From positions 1-35,590 of the forward strand of contig CAMAYC010000042.1 in NCBI GenBank assembly GCA_945862125.1: 35,590 nt of DNA, written 5' to 3'. Below the pieces are notes generated by a model. That model was not told the origin of the DNA, made no database searches, and was given only the letters and a program-made list of their open reading frames with translations. The position numbers and the translations under genes are program-made. Below are positions 1 to 8,713 of the stretch, one piece after another. Each line of letters starts with the position of its first letter. The stretch's first letter is position 1. The DNA comes from Reyranella massiliensis 521 (GTDB lineage Bacteria; Pseudomonadota; Alphaproteobacteria; Reyranellales; Reyranellaceae).

Positions 1-86
1 TCCTGGTAGCCGCGCAGGCCGGTCGGGAAGGGAACGAACTGGTTGGTCTCGGTGCCGAGGGCCGCGATGAAAACACGCTTGGTCAA
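1..86 (-). CDS. M81 family metallopeptidase (MlrC-like), N-terminal fragment
   Basis: Only the first 28 codons lie in the window; the gene continues off the left edge. The minus strand opens with TTG at 86 and reads LTKRVFIAALGTETNQF, then a PTG motif. This resembles the start of M81/MlrC-type zinc metallopeptidases, where an ETNxF signature follows an initial beta strand. A strong ribosome binding site, AAGGAG, sits just upstream and overlaps the stop codon of tag (91-93), so the two genes appear co-transcribed and translationally coupled. MlrC is known for the last step of microcystin degradation, but most family members have no known substrate. The family call rests on a short N-terminus only. 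Confidence 0.55.
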   Translation of the reverse strand, partial: MTKRVFIAALGTETNQFVPFPTGLRGYQ

Positions 87-90
87 GAAA

Positions 91-681
91 CTACTCCTTG
101 TGGCGATGACAGCCCACGACGTGGTCGTCGACCATGCCCGAGGCCTGCATGAAGGCGTAACAGATGGTCGAGCCCACGAACTTGAAGCCTTCCTTGGCCA
201 GCGCCTTGGCGAGAGCGTCGCTCTGCGGCGTGCGGGCCGGCACGTCCTTCAGCGTCTTCGGGCGCGTGCCGGGCTGCTCGCCCACGGTCTTGCGCAGCCA
301 GCGATGGAACGAGCCTTCGCGCTCGACCAGTTTCAGGAAGGCCTGGGCATTTGTGACGCTGGCCGCGATCTTGCCGCGATGGCGGATGATGCCGGGATCG
401 GCCAGCAGCTTGGCGAGCTTGGCAGGCGTGTAGCGCGCGATCTTCTTGGCATCGAAATCGTCGTAGACCTTGCGGTAGTGCTCACGCTTGCGCAGCACGG
501 TGATCCAGGAAAGCCCGGCCTGGCAGCCTTCGAGCGTCAGCAGCTCGAACAGCGCGCGGTCGTCCTTGAGCGGACGGCCCCATTCCTTGTCGTGATATTT
601 TTCGTACAGCGGATCGGCGCTCGCCCAACCGCAGCGACTCTTGCCGTCCGTGCCGACGACTGTGTCCTGTCTTATTGCCAT
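91..681 (-). CDS. tag: DNA-3-methyladenine glycosylase I
   Basis: This constitutive base-excision repair enzyme removes 3-methyladenine from alkylated DNA. The 196-residue length matches the family. Family hallmarks are RCGWA near residue 16, DPLYEKYHDKEWG, the core LEGCQAGLSW, and the C-terminal VGSTICYAFMQASGMVDDH. The four zinc-snap ligands are present: a Cys near the N-terminus, the His of YHDKEWG, and the His and Cys of DDHVVGC at the C-terminus. The usual MVNDH is MVDDH here. The gene is divergent from the dehalogenase gene, with about 60 bp between starts, and is followed after 4 bp by the M81 peptidase start. Confidence 0.95.
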   Translation of the reverse strand: MAIRQDTVVGTDGKSRCGWASADPLYEKYHDKEWGRPLKDDRALFELLTLEGCQAGLSWITVLRKREHYRKVYDDFDAKKIARYTPAKLAKLLADPGIIRHRGKIAASVTNAQAFLKLVEREGSFHRWLRKTVGEQPGTRPKTLKDVPARTPQSDALAKALAKEGFKFVGSTICYAFMQASGMVDDHVVGCHRHKE

Positions 682-741
682 GCGCGGACCCTACCCAAGC
701 ACGTCGCGGGACGCCACACTGGCCCAAACGGAGGAACGACA

Positions 742-1461
742 ATGGGCAAGGATCTCTCGGACCTGAAGGTCTGCATCTTCGACGTGTTCGGCACGGTGGT
801 GGATTGGCGCGGCAGCCTGATCGCGGACCTGCCCGCTCTCGGCAAGAAATACGGCATCGAGACCGACTGGACGAGCTTCGCCGACGACTGGCGCGGTCTC
901 TACCAGCCGCAGATGGGACGCGTGCGCAAGGGCGAGCTGCCGTGGACCCGCATCGACGACCTTCACAAAGAAGCGTTCGAGATGCTCCTGAAGAAGCGCG
1001 GCCTAAAACATCCGGGCGAGGAAGGGTCGTGGGAGTTCACCCATCTCTGGCACAAGCTCCGGCCTTGGCCCGATTCGGTCGAGGGCATCGGCCTGATGAA
1101 GAAGAAGTATGTCGTGAGCACGCTCAGCAACGGCAACGTCGCGCTCTTGATCAACATGGCCAAGAACAGCGGCATTCCTTGGGATCATTGCTTTTCGGGC
1201 GAGACCTTCCATCACTACAAGCCCGACCCCGAGGCCTATCTGGGCGTGGTCGACAGCATGTACCTGAAGCCGCACCAGGTGATGCTGTGCGCGGCCCACA
1301 ACGGCGACCTGGCGGCGGCGCAGAAGTGCGGCCTCTCGACGGGCTACATCAATCGTCCCTACGAGCACGGTCCCAATCAGAAGGTCGACTTCAAGGCGAC
1401 GGGTGACTGGGACGTCGTCGGCGACACGATCATCGAGCTCGCGAAGAAGATCGGCTGCTAG
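742..1461 (+). CDS. Haloacid dehalogenase, type II (HAD superfamily)
   Basis: This 239-residue HAD hydrolase resembles L-2-haloacid dehalogenases, which hydrolyse 2-haloalkanoates to 2-hydroxy acids. Motif I is FDVFGTVVDW, with the nucleophile Asp at about residue 14. Motif II is the Ser of LSNGN, motif III the Lys of HHYKPDPEAY, and motif IV is CAAHNGDLAAA. The reading frame stays open upstream to position 43, but a clear GGAGGA site lies just before the ATG at 742 and family homology starts there. The gene is convergent with the amidase; both stop codons lie inside one CTAG at 1458-1461. Many family members act on unknown substrates, so the reaction is less certain than the family. Confidence 0.85.
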   Translation: MGKDLSDLKVCIFDVFGTVVDWRGSLIADLPALGKKYGIETDWTSFADDWRGLYQPQMGRVRKGELPWTRIDDLHKEAFEMLLKKRGLKHPGEEGSWEFTHLWHKLRPWPDSVEGIGLMKKKYVVSTLSNGNVALLINMAKNSGIPWDHCFSGETFHHYKPDPEAYLGVVDSMYLKPHQVMLCAAHNGDLAAAQKCGLSTGYINRPYEHGPNQKVDFKATGDWDVVGDTIIELAKKIGC

Positions 1462-2855
1462 AGCGTGGGGCGTCGTTGCCGCCACGGCGTTGCGCGTTCG
1501 TAGGCGGCGCCGGCGGCAAAGACGCTGGCTTCGTCGAACGGCCGCCCTGCCAGCTGGAAGGCGAGCGGAAAGCCGTCGCTGCCGAAACCGCAGCACACCG
1601 TCATCGCTGGCTGACCGGTGACGTTGAACGGCATGGAAAGCGACGGCTTGCCGAGGAAGTGGAAGATCTGCTGCGGCTCCTCGAAGATCTCCGGCCCGCC
1701 CCATTGATTTGCGGCCATCACAAGGTCGTAGCCGCGCATCGCGGCCCGCGTGTCCTGCTGCAGCTTGCGCCGAAAGCGCAACGCCGAGAGATATTGTTCG
1801 GCGCTGAGGAACGCGCCGAGCTGGAAGCGCCGCCGCGTCGTGTAGCCGAACTTCTCCGGTGTCTCGATGACGTCGCGGCGATGAATGGCATGCGCCTCGA
1901 CGGTGATGATGACGCGGCCGCAGATGTGATAGTCGCGGATGTCGGGGAAGATGACGTCTTCGACGATCGCGCCCTGGTCGCGCAGCACCTCGACCGCATC
2001 GTCGATGCCCTTCTTCATCTCGGGCGTAACGCTGGCGATCTCGCTCTCGTACCAATTCCGCGCCAGCGCAATGCGCATGCCCTTTACGGGGCGGTGGGCC
2101 GAGGCGCCGTAATCAACCTTCGGCGCGCGGGCCGATGCCTGGTCGTTGGGATCGTGGCCGGCCAGCACGTCGAGCATCAGGGCCGAATCTTCGACCGTCC
2201 AGGTGAGGGGCCCCGCGGTGTCGAGGCTGAACGAAAGCGGAAAGATGCCGCAACGGCTCACCAGCCCATAGGTCGGCTTGATACCGGCCGTGCCGCAGAA
2301 TCCCGCCGGATTGCGGATCGATCCGCCCGTGTCGGAGCCCATGGCGCCCATGCAGAGCGCACCCGCGACGGCCGCGCCCGATCCGCTGGAAGACCCGCCG
2401 GGCTGGTAGTCGGTGTTCCAGGGATTGCGGGCCGCTGGAAACGGCTGGTCGGGCGTCATCGCGCCGTTGGCGAATTCGTGGGTGGCGAGCTTGCCCAGAA
2501 TGACGGCGCCGCCACTCTTCAGGCGACGCACCGTCTCGGCGTCGATTGCCGGCACATAGTCGACCTTGAGATGCGAGTGGCCTGTCGTCTTCACGCCGGC
2601 CGTCTCGTAAATGTCCTTCAGCGCGATCGGGATGCCATGCAGCGGCCCGCGCACTAATCCGCCCGCTCTTTCCATATCCGCCTGTTTTGCGGCGCTCCGG
2701 GCAAGATCGCCGGTGACGGTGATGTAGCTCGCGAGTTTGTGATCGACGGCGCCGATGCGGGCGAGGAATGCCTCGGTGAGGACCGTCGACGTGAGTTCGC
2801 CTGATGCCATGAGGCGTCCCGCCTCGGCGATGCTGAGGGTCGTTAGGTCGGTCAT
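1458..2855 (-). CDS. Amidase signature family hydrolase
   Basis: This 465-residue enzyme hydrolyses a C-N amide bond. The amidase-signature triad is visible: Lys80 in PIALKD, the cis-Ser in GGSSSGSG (about residue 155) and the nucleophile Ser in DTGGSIRNPA (about residue 179). The 24-residue gap between the serines is the family's normal spacing. A 64-residue AtzG/GatC-like gene lies 7 bp upstream and is probably its partner. It is not obviously GatA, because no gatB is nearby and the small partner resembles AtzG. The substrate is unknown. The facing ABC importer suggests a substrate taken up from outside, such as an amide, a ureide or a short peptide derivative; that is inference. Confidence 0.88.
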   Translation of the reverse strand: MTDLTTLSIAEAGRLMASGELTSTVLTEAFLARIGAVDHKLASYITVTGDLARSAAKQADMERAGGLVRGPLHGIPIALKDIYETAGVKTTGHSHLKVDYVPAIDAETVRRLKSGGAVILGKLATHEFANGAMTPDQPFPAARNPWNTDYQPGGSSSGSGAAVAGALCMGAMGSDTGGSIRNPAGFCGTAGIKPTYGLVSRCGIFPLSFSLDTAGPLTWTVEDSALMLDVLAGHDPNDQASARAPKVDYGASAHRPVKGMRIALARNWYESEIASVTPEMKKGIDDAVEVLRDQGAIVEDVIFPDIRDYHICGRVIITVEAHAIHRRDVIETPEKFGYTTRRRFQLGAFLSAEQYLSALRFRRKLQQDTRAAMRGYDLVMAANQWGGPEIFEEPQQIFHFLGKPSLSMPFNVTGQPAMTVCCGFGSDGFPLAFQLAGRPFDEASVFAAGAAYERATPWRQRRPTL

Positions 2856-2862
2856 GATGCGC

Positions 2863-3057
2863 CTATTCGTCGGCGCGGAAGACGTGCGGCGGCTCGGCAG
2901 CCCAGGCCCACCGGGCGGGAATGCGGTCCATCAAACCAAGCAAACCGACATATCCCTTGTGAAGATGACCGATATCCTCCTCGGTCAAGGTGAGGCCAGT
3001 CAGCGCGGCGCGTGCGCGAAACTCCTCGAGCGTTGGCGCCTTGTTCGACGATGTCAT
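2863..3057 (-). CDS. AtzG/GatC-like small amidase partner (64 aa)
   Basis: The protein starts MTSSNKAPTLEEFRA and ends with EPPHVFRADE. The ATG at 3057 has a good GGAGG site about 9 bp upstream. The frame is open further upstream, but that part lacks a ribosome site and looks non-coding. Size, the early helix (EEFRARAALTGL) and the acidic EPxxVFRA tail resemble AtzG, the 68-residue GatC-like protein that stabilises the amidase AtzE. The stop codon lies 7 bp before the amidase start, which implies co-translation. The AtzG resemblance is a judgement by eye; the linkage and the ribosome site are directly visible. Confidence 0.7.
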   Translation of the reverse strand: MTSSNKAPTLEEFRARAALTGLTLTEEDIGHLHKGYVGLLGLMDRIPARWAWAAEPPHVFRADE

Positions 3058-3193
3058 GAAAAACCTCCGCCCAGTTGCGCATGCAATCGACATGCCGCCT
3101 CGATCGCACCTTCGCTCAAGATATTGGCTTGCCGCTTGCATGACGAGACGGCGAGCGCGCCCTGATGGGCAGCGCCAAATTGAGGAGCACTTA

Positions 3194-4801
3194 ATGTTCA
3201 AGCGCCTTCGAGTGGCAGCCGCCGGCTTCGGCATCCTTGCAGTGACCGCGATGCCTGCCCTTTCGCAGGGCACTCTGCGCATCGGCATGACAGCCGCCGA
3301 CGTTCCCCAGACCACGGGCCAGCCTGACCAGGGCTTCGAAGGCTTTCGCTTCGCCGGCTACACCATCTATGACGCGCTGGTGAACTGGGACCTCTCAAAG
3401 GCCGACACGATCGCCGATATTCGCCCCGGCCTCGCGCTTTCATGGACGCCGGTCGAAGGCGAGCCGACCAAATGGATCTTCAAGTTGCGTGAAGGCGTAA
3501 AGTTCCACGACGGCTCCGACTTCGACGCTGACGCCGTCGTCTGGAACCTCGACAAGGTCCTGAACGACAAGTCCCCGCAGTTCGACCGCAAGCAGATGGC
3601 GCAGGCCCGCGCCCGCATTCCTACCCTCGTGGGCTACAAGGCGATCGATAAGTACACGGTCGAGCTGACGACCCGCATCGTCAACTCGCTGTTTCCCTAC
3701 GACATGTCCTACATCTTCTATTCGAGCCCGGCGCAGTGGGACAAGCTCGGAAGGGACTGGATCAAGGTCGCGCTGCAGCCGTCCGGCACCGGACCATTCA
3801 AGGTCGATCGCGTCGTGCCGCGCGAACGCCTGGAGCTCTCGCGCAATGCCGACTACTGGGACAAGGCGCGCGTTCCCAAGCTCGACAAGGTCCTGCTGTT
3901 CCCCATGCCGGAGGCGGCCACGCGTACGGCGGCGCTGCTTGCCGGGCAAGTCGACTGGATCGAGGTCCCCGCGCCCGACGCCATCCCCCGCCTGCGGCAG
4001 GGCGGCATGAACATCGTTACCAACAAGTATCCCCACAACTGGGCCTATCAGCCCAGCATGGTCGAGGGCTCTCCGTGGACCGACATTCGCGTGCGCAAGG
4101 CGGCGAATCTCGCGATCGACCGCGCCGGCATCAACAAGCTCCTGGGCGGCTTGATGATCGAATCGAAGGGTGCGGTCTATCCCGGTCATCCCTGGTTCGG
4201 CTCACCCAGCTTCGACATAAAGTACGATCCGGCCGCCGCGAAGAAGCTGCTGGCTGAAGCGGGCTACAGCGCGACCAAGAAGCCCAAGATCAAGATCGCG
4301 ATTTCGACGTCGGGTTCGGGCCAGATGCTGCCGCTGCCGATGAACGAGTATGTCCAGGAGAACCTGAACGCGGTGGGCTTCGACACCGAGTTCGAGGTCA
4401 TGGAATGGAACGCTCTGGTCAATTTCTCGTTCCAGCCGGCGACCGGTCCTGATGCCTCGAGCAAGGGCGTGAACGGCATCAACATCAGCCGCGCCACGGT
4501 CGATCCCTATTCTGCCTTCATGCGGCTCTATCACTCGAGCTTCGTTTCGCCGGCCGGCGCCAACTGGGGAATTCTGAAGGACCCCAAGGTCGACGAGATG
4601 ATCAACAAGGCCCACACCACCTTCGATCGCGCCGCCCAGACCAAGGCGCTGGCGGACGTGCACACTTACATCGTCGACCAGGCCTACTGGGTCTACATCG
4701 CGCACGATCTCAATCCTCGGGCGATGAGCCCCAAGGTGAAGGGCTTCGTGCAGGCCCAGAGCTGGTTCCAGGATCTCACTACCGTCGAGATGGCAAAGTA
4801 G
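3194..4801 (+). CDS. ABC importer periplasmic substrate-binding protein (SBP family 5)
   Basis: This 535-residue protein captures ligand in the periplasm for the permeases encoded next to it. The start at 3194 follows a GAGGAG site at 3182-3187. The N-terminus is a Sec signal peptide: basic MFKRLR, a hydrophobic core, then a probable cleavage after PALS or ALSQ near residue 23. Family 5 (DppA/OppA/NikA) features follow: IYDALVNWD, PGLALSW, WIFKLREGVKFHDGSDFDADAVVWNL, GTGPFKV and DYWDK. It is the first gene of a five-gene operon. Ligand type (dipeptide, opine, glutathione, other) cannot be told from sequence alone; the divergent amidase hints at an amide-bearing compound. Confidence 0.92.
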   Translation: MFKRLRVAAAGFGILAVTAMPALSQGTLRIGMTAADVPQTTGQPDQGFEGFRFAGYTIYDALVNWDLSKADTIADIRPGLALSWTPVEGEPTKWIFKLREGVKFHDGSDFDADAVVWNLDKVLNDKSPQFDRKQMAQARARIPTLVGYKAIDKYTVELTTRIVNSLFPYDMSYIFYSSPAQWDKLGRDWIKVALQPSGTGPFKVDRVVPRERLELSRNADYWDKARVPKLDKVLLFPMPEAATRTAALLAGQVDWIEVPAPDAIPRLRQGGMNIVTNKYPHNWAYQPSMVEGSPWTDIRVRKAANLAIDRAGINKLLGGLMIESKGAVYPGHPWFGSPSFDIKYDPAAAKKLLAEAGYSATKKPKIKIAISTSGSGQMLPLPMNEYVQENLNAVGFDTEFEVMEWNALVNFSFQPATGPDASSKGVNGINISRATVDPYSAFMRLYHSSFVSPAGANWGILKDPKVDEMINKAHTTFDRAAQTKALADVHTYIVDQAYWVYIAHDLNPRAMSPKVKGFVQAQSWFQDLTTVEMAK

Positions 4802-4820
4802 CGACGGAGGACGGGCGGCC

Positions 4821-5774
4821 ATGCTGCTCTACGCGCTGCGACGACTTCTTTACCTGGTGCCGGTCGCTTTCGGCGTGTCGTTGCTCGTCTTCGCGCTGGT
4901 GCACCTGGCGCCGGGCGATCCGATCTCGGCGATCGTGCCGCCGGATGCGCCCAAGGAGGTCGTCGACAAGCTCAAGGAGTACTACGGCTTCGACAAGCCC
5001 CTGCCGGTTCAATACTTCCGATGGCTCATGGTGACGCTGACCGGCGATCTCGGCACTTCGATCGGCACCGGCCGGCCGGTGGCTGCCGAAGTGGCGTCGG
5101 CGTTCGGCAACACCATCATCCTGGCCATTTCGGCCACGCTCTTCGCTTTCTCGCTCGCCGTCGTCCTTGGTACCTCGGCGGCCTATGCCAAGTCGCGCAT
5201 CGTCGATCGGCTGGTCACGATGATCTCGCTGATGGGCGTGAGCGTGCCGCACTTCTGGTTGGCGATCGTGCTGGTGATCATCTTCTCGGTCGAAATGGGT
5301 GTCCTGCCGCCGATGGGCCTCGGGCCCGAAAATTCGACCGGCTGGCGCTTCGACTGGCCGCATCTCAAGCACATGATCCTGCCGACCATCGCACTCTCGG
5401 TGATCCCGCTCGGCGTCGTGACGCGCACCGTGCGCTCCACGGTCAAGGAAACGCTCAGCATGGAGTTCGTGACCGCGCTGCAGGCCAAGGGCATGCGCGA
5501 CGATCAGATCCTGCGCCATGTGCTCAAGAACGCCGCGCCGACCTGCCTTGCCGTCATGGGCCTGCAGGCCGGCAATCTTATCGGCGGCTCGATCCTGATC
5601 GAGACGGTGTTCGCCTGGCCAGGCACCGGCTTCCTGCTGAACAGCGCCATCTTCCGCCGCGACCTGCCGATCCTGCAGGGCACGACCCTGGTGCTGGCAG
5701 GCTTCTTCATGCTGCTCAATCTCACCGTGGACGTGATCCAGACCATGGTCGATCCACGCATCAAGCGAGGCTGA
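4821..5774 (+). CDS. ABC importer permease, DppB/OppB type
   Basis: This 317-residue inner-membrane protein forms half of the transport channel. It begins with the typical MLLYALRRLLYLVPVAFGVS helix. The family motif HLAPGDP follows, and then about six hydrophobic segments. The cytoplasmic coupling (EAA) loop is seen near FVTALQAKGMRDDQILRHVL, which contacts the ATPases. It starts 19 bp after the binding-protein stop and ends 5 bp before the second permease, as expected for a single transcript. An A/G-rich stretch (GACGGAGGAC) before the ATG is the likely ribosome site. Confidence 0.93.
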   Translation: MLLYALRRLLYLVPVAFGVSLLVFALVHLAPGDPISAIVPPDAPKEVVDKLKEYYGFDKPLPVQYFRWLMVTLTGDLGTSIGTGRPVAAEVASAFGNTIILAISATLFAFSLAVVLGTSAAYAKSRIVDRLVTMISLMGVSVPHFWLAIVLVIIFSVEMGVLPPMGLGPENSTGWRFDWPHLKHMILPTIALSVIPLGVVTRTVRSTVKETLSMEFVTALQAKGMRDDQILRHVLKNAAPTCLAVMGLQAGNLIGGSILIETVFAWPGTGFLLNSAIFRRDLPILQGTTLVLAGFFMLLNLTVDVIQTMVDPRIKRG

Positions 5775-5779
5775 CGACG

Positions 5780-6685
5780 ATGGCCATCCAGAGCCCGACC
5801 GTCGACATCGCCGCCGCCCTGGTGCGGCCGACCGTGGCATCGGCGTCGCGCGGCTATTGGCCGTCCGTCGGCCGCCGGCTGCGCCGCGATCCGGTGACCC
5901 TGGTCTGCGCCGGACTCCTGCTACTGGTCGTTCTGGCATCGGTCCTGGCCCCTCTGCTGGGCCTCGCCGATCCCTACAAGACCTCGATGATCCGCCGCCT
6001 CTATCCCCTGGGGTCACCGAACCATTTTCTCGGGACCGACGAACTGGGACGCGACATGTTCGCCCGCCTGATATACGGCGGCCGCCTGTCGCTCTTCATG
6101 GGCGTGACTCCCGTGCTCTTCGCCCTGCTGATCGGCGGCACGCTCGGCATCACCGCGGGCTTCGTCGGCGGCAAGGTCAACATGGCGATCATGCGCGTCA
6201 TGGACGTGTTCTACGCCTTTCCGTCCGTGTTGCTGGCTATTTCGCTCTCGGGGGCGCTCGGCGCCGGCACGGAGAACACCCTGCTGTCGCTCACCCTGGT
6301 TTTCATCCCGCCGATCTGCCGAGTGTCGGAGAGCGTGACGACGCAGGTGCGTGGCTTCGACTTCGTCGATGCCGCGCGCGCGAGCGGCGCCAGTGCGCTC
6401 ACCATCGTGCGTGTCCACGTGCTGGGCAATGTGCTGGGGCCGATCCTGGTCTATGCCACGTCGCTGATCAGCGTGGCCATCATCCTGGCGGCCGGCCTCA
6501 GCTTCCTCGGCCTCGGCGTCAAGCCGCCGGAGCCGGAATGGGGCCTGATGCTGAACACGCTGCGCCAGGCGATCTACGTCAATCCGGTACTGGCGGCTCT
6601 TCCCGGCGTCATGATCTTCATCACCTCGATCTGCTTCAACCTGATGAGCGACGGGCTCCGCGCCGCCATGGACGTGAAAGCCTGA
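5780..6685 (+). CDS. ABC importer permease, DppC/OppC type
   Basis: This 301-residue protein is the second half of the channel. DppC features are the N-terminal hydrophobic helix after RRLRRDPVTL, the extracellular HFLGTDELGRDMFARLIYGG motif and the coupling loop VDAARASGASALTIVRVHVL. The C-terminal region has LGLGVKPPEPEWGLML. The ATG at 5780 lies 5 bp after the previous stop. A long overlapping open frame in another phase is only a shadow of the GC-rich coding sequence. The next gene begins one base after the stop, so the permease and the ATPase are probably translated together. Confidence 0.93.
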   Translation: MAIQSPTVDIAAALVRPTVASASRGYWPSVGRRLRRDPVTLVCAGLLLLVVLASVLAPLLGLADPYKTSMIRRLYPLGSPNHFLGTDELGRDMFARLIYGGRLSLFMGVTPVLFALLIGGTLGITAGFVGGKVNMAIMRVMDVFYAFPSVLLAISLSGALGAGTENTLLSLTLVFIPPICRVSESVTTQVRGFDFVDAARASGASALTIVRVHVLGNVLGPILVYATSLISVAIILAAGLSFLGLGVKPPEPEWGLMLNTLRQAIYVNPVLAALPGVMIFITSICFNLMSDGLRAAMDVKA

Positions 6686-6686
6686 C

Positions 6687-7721
6687 ATGGATTCGCTGAT
6701 ACCCCCGGTCGATCGCGGCGGACCTGCTCAGCCGCTGCTTCTGGCGACCGGCCTGCGCAAGCATTTCCCCGTGCCCGGTGGACTGCTCGGCCGCTCCGGC
6801 AAAGTGGTCCGTGCGGTCGACGACCTCTCCCTGTCGGTCGCCAAGGGCGAGACGCTGGGCGTGGTGGGCGAGTCGGGCTGCGGCAAGTCGACGGTGGCGC
6901 GGCTCCTCATCCGCCTCATCAAGCCCGACAGGGGCACCATGGTGCTGGACGGCGATCCGGTCGACGAGCCGCACGGCATCACGGTCAACGAACTGCGCCG
7001 CCAGGTGCAGATGGTGTTCCAGGATTCCTACGCCTCGCTCAATCCCCGTCTCACCATTGGCGAGACGCTGGCCTTCGCGCCCAAGGCGCACGGTCTGCCG
7101 GCGGCGGAGGCGCGTGCGCGCGTGCGCGACCTTCTCGACAAGGTCGGGCTCGATCCGGCCAACTATGCCGAGCGCTATCCGCACGAACTGTCCGGCGGCC
7201 AGCGCCAGCGGGTCAACATTGCCCGCGCGCTGGCGTTGCGGCCGCGGCTGGTCATCCTCGACGAGGCCGTGTCGGCGCTCGACAAGTCGGTCGAGGCCCA
7301 GGTCCTCAACATGCTGGTCGATCTCAAGACCGAGCTCGGCCTCACCTACATCTTCATCAGCCACGATCTCAACGTCGTGCAGTATCTCAGCGACCGCGTC
7401 CTGGTGATGTACCTCGGCAAGATCGTCGAGCTGGGGTCGGTCGAGGCGATCTACGGCAATCCTCAGCATCCCTATACGCGTGCGCTGCTGTCGGCACGAC
7501 CGTCGATGGACCCCCGGCGCCATACCAAGGAAGCGCCGATCCAGGGCGATCCTCCCAATCCCATCGACCCGCCATCGGGTTGCCGCTTCCGGACGCGATG
7601 CCCGTTCGCCGAGGAAATATGCGCGCGGGTCGAGCCGCCGCTTGCCGATATCGGAGCCCAGGCCGTCGCCTGTCACATGCGGGTCGCGGGCTCGGGCCAT
7701 TCAAAGGCGGCCACGCCATGA
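6687..7721 (+). CDS. ABC importer ATP-binding protein, DppF/OppF type
   Basis: This 344-residue ATPase powers the importer. Walker A is GESGCGKST at residues 61-69, the signature is LSGGQRQRVN and Walker B is LVILDEAVSALD. The C-terminal oligopeptide-ABC domain has the CRFRTRCPFAEEIC cysteine cluster, which in related ATPases can bind an iron-sulfur cluster. The DEAVSALDKS variant is typical of the DppF branch. The stop overlaps the ATG of the next ATPase in an ATGA (7718-7721), a sign of translational coupling. Order here is F before D, the reverse of E. coli dppDF. Confidence 0.93.
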   Translation: MDSLIPPVDRGGPAQPLLLATGLRKHFPVPGGLLGRSGKVVRAVDDLSLSVAKGETLGVVGESGCGKSTVARLLIRLIKPDRGTMVLDGDPVDEPHGITVNELRRQVQMVFQDSYASLNPRLTIGETLAFAPKAHGLPAAEARARVRDLLDKVGLDPANYAERYPHELSGGQRQRVNIARALALRPRLVILDEAVSALDKSVEAQVLNMLVDLKTELGLTYIFISHDLNVVQYLSDRVLVMYLGKIVELGSVEAIYGNPQHPYTRALLSARPSMDPRRHTKEAPIQGDPPNPIDPPSGCRFRTRCPFAEEICARVEPPLADIGAQAVACHMRVAGSGHSKAATP

Positions 7722-8713
7722 GCGAAACCAGCGAACTTCTCCAGGTCCGCGATCTACACGTGACGTTCGTCACGCCCGATCGCACGGTGAATGCGGTCAA
7801 CGGGGTCAGCTTCGATGTGAAGCGCGGCGAGACGCTCGGCATCCTGGGCGAATCGGGGTCGGGCAAGAGCGTTACCCTTCGGTCGATCCTGCGGCTTCAT
7901 CCCGAGCATCGCACGCGCTGGTCCGGCAGCATCAAGCTGGAAGGCGACGAGATCCTGACCATGGGCAGAGGCGCCCTGTCGGATCTGCGCGGCCAGCGGG
8001 TTGCCATGATCTTCCAGGAGCCTGCGACCGCCTTCGATCCGGTATTCACCATCGGCCACCAGATCGCCGAGACCGTGCGCCGCCACACTGGCAAGAGTGA
8101 CGCCGACTCGTGGACCCGGGCGCGGGAGCTGCTGGAGATGGTGCGCATCCCGTCACCGGCACAGCGGCTGAAAGCCTATCCGCACGAGATGTCGGGCGGC
8201 ATGCGCCAGCGCGCCATGATCGCGCTGGCCCTGTCCTGCAATCCCGCCCTGCTGTTGGCCGACGAACCGACGACGGCGCTCGACGCCACCGTCCAGATCC
8301 AGGTTCTGCTCCTGATCCGGGAGCTGCAGCGCGAATTCAATGTCGGGGTGATTTTCGTGACGCACGACATCGGCGTCGCGGTCGAGGTCTCGGATCGCAT
8401 CGGCGTCATGTATGCCGGCAAGATCGTCGAACTGGCGCCGGTCGAGCAGATGGTAGACGCCCCGCGCCATCCCTACAGCCGGGGCCTGCTCGCCTCGACG
8501 GTGCATGACGGCATGCGTGGCCAGCGTCTCGAGGCCATTCCGGGCGCGCCGCCCGATCTTGCCGAGGTGCCGACGGGCTGCAGCTTCGCGCCGCGCTGCA
8601 AGTTCGTCGAATCGAGCTGCGTCGCCCGCCCGCCCGATCTCCGCGAGATGGGGGGCAGTCACCTGGTGCGGTGCGTGTTGGCCGATGCTCCAAAGGCAGA
8701 TGTCGCGGCCTAG
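7718..8713 (+). CDS. ABC importer ATP-binding protein, DppD/OppD type
   Basis: This 331-residue ATPase is the second nucleotide-binding subunit. Walker A is GESGSGKSV at about residues 44-52, the signature is [10 protein letters not shown] and Walker B is [12 protein letters not shown]. The C-terminus carries the oligopeptide-ABC cluster [14 protein letters not shown]. The open frame extends upstream to 7580, but MSETSELL at 7718 overlaps the preceding stop and matches family starts. The gene is convergent with dnaJ and shares CTAG at 8710-8713 with the dnaJ stop. Confidence 0.93.
   Translation: MSETSELLQVRDLHVTFVTPDRTVNAVNGVSFDVKRGETLGILGESGSGKSVTLRSILRLHPEHRTRWSGSIKLEGDEILTMGRGALSDLRGQRVAMIFQEPATAFDPVFTIGHQIAETVRRHTGKSDADSWTRARELLEMVRIPSPAQRLKAYPHEMSGGMRQRAMIALALSCNPALLLADEPTTALDATVQIQVLLLIRELQREFNVGVIFVTHDIGVAVEVSDRIGVMYAGKIVELAPVEQMVDAPRHPYSRGLLASTVHDGMRGQRLEAIPGAPPDLAEVPTGCSFAPRCKFVESSCVARPPDLREMGGSHLVRCVLADAPKADVAA

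Noticed and set aside
43..741. Upstream extension of the dehalogenase frame
   Set aside because: It lies antisense to tag, and the family homology and ribosome site both start at 742.
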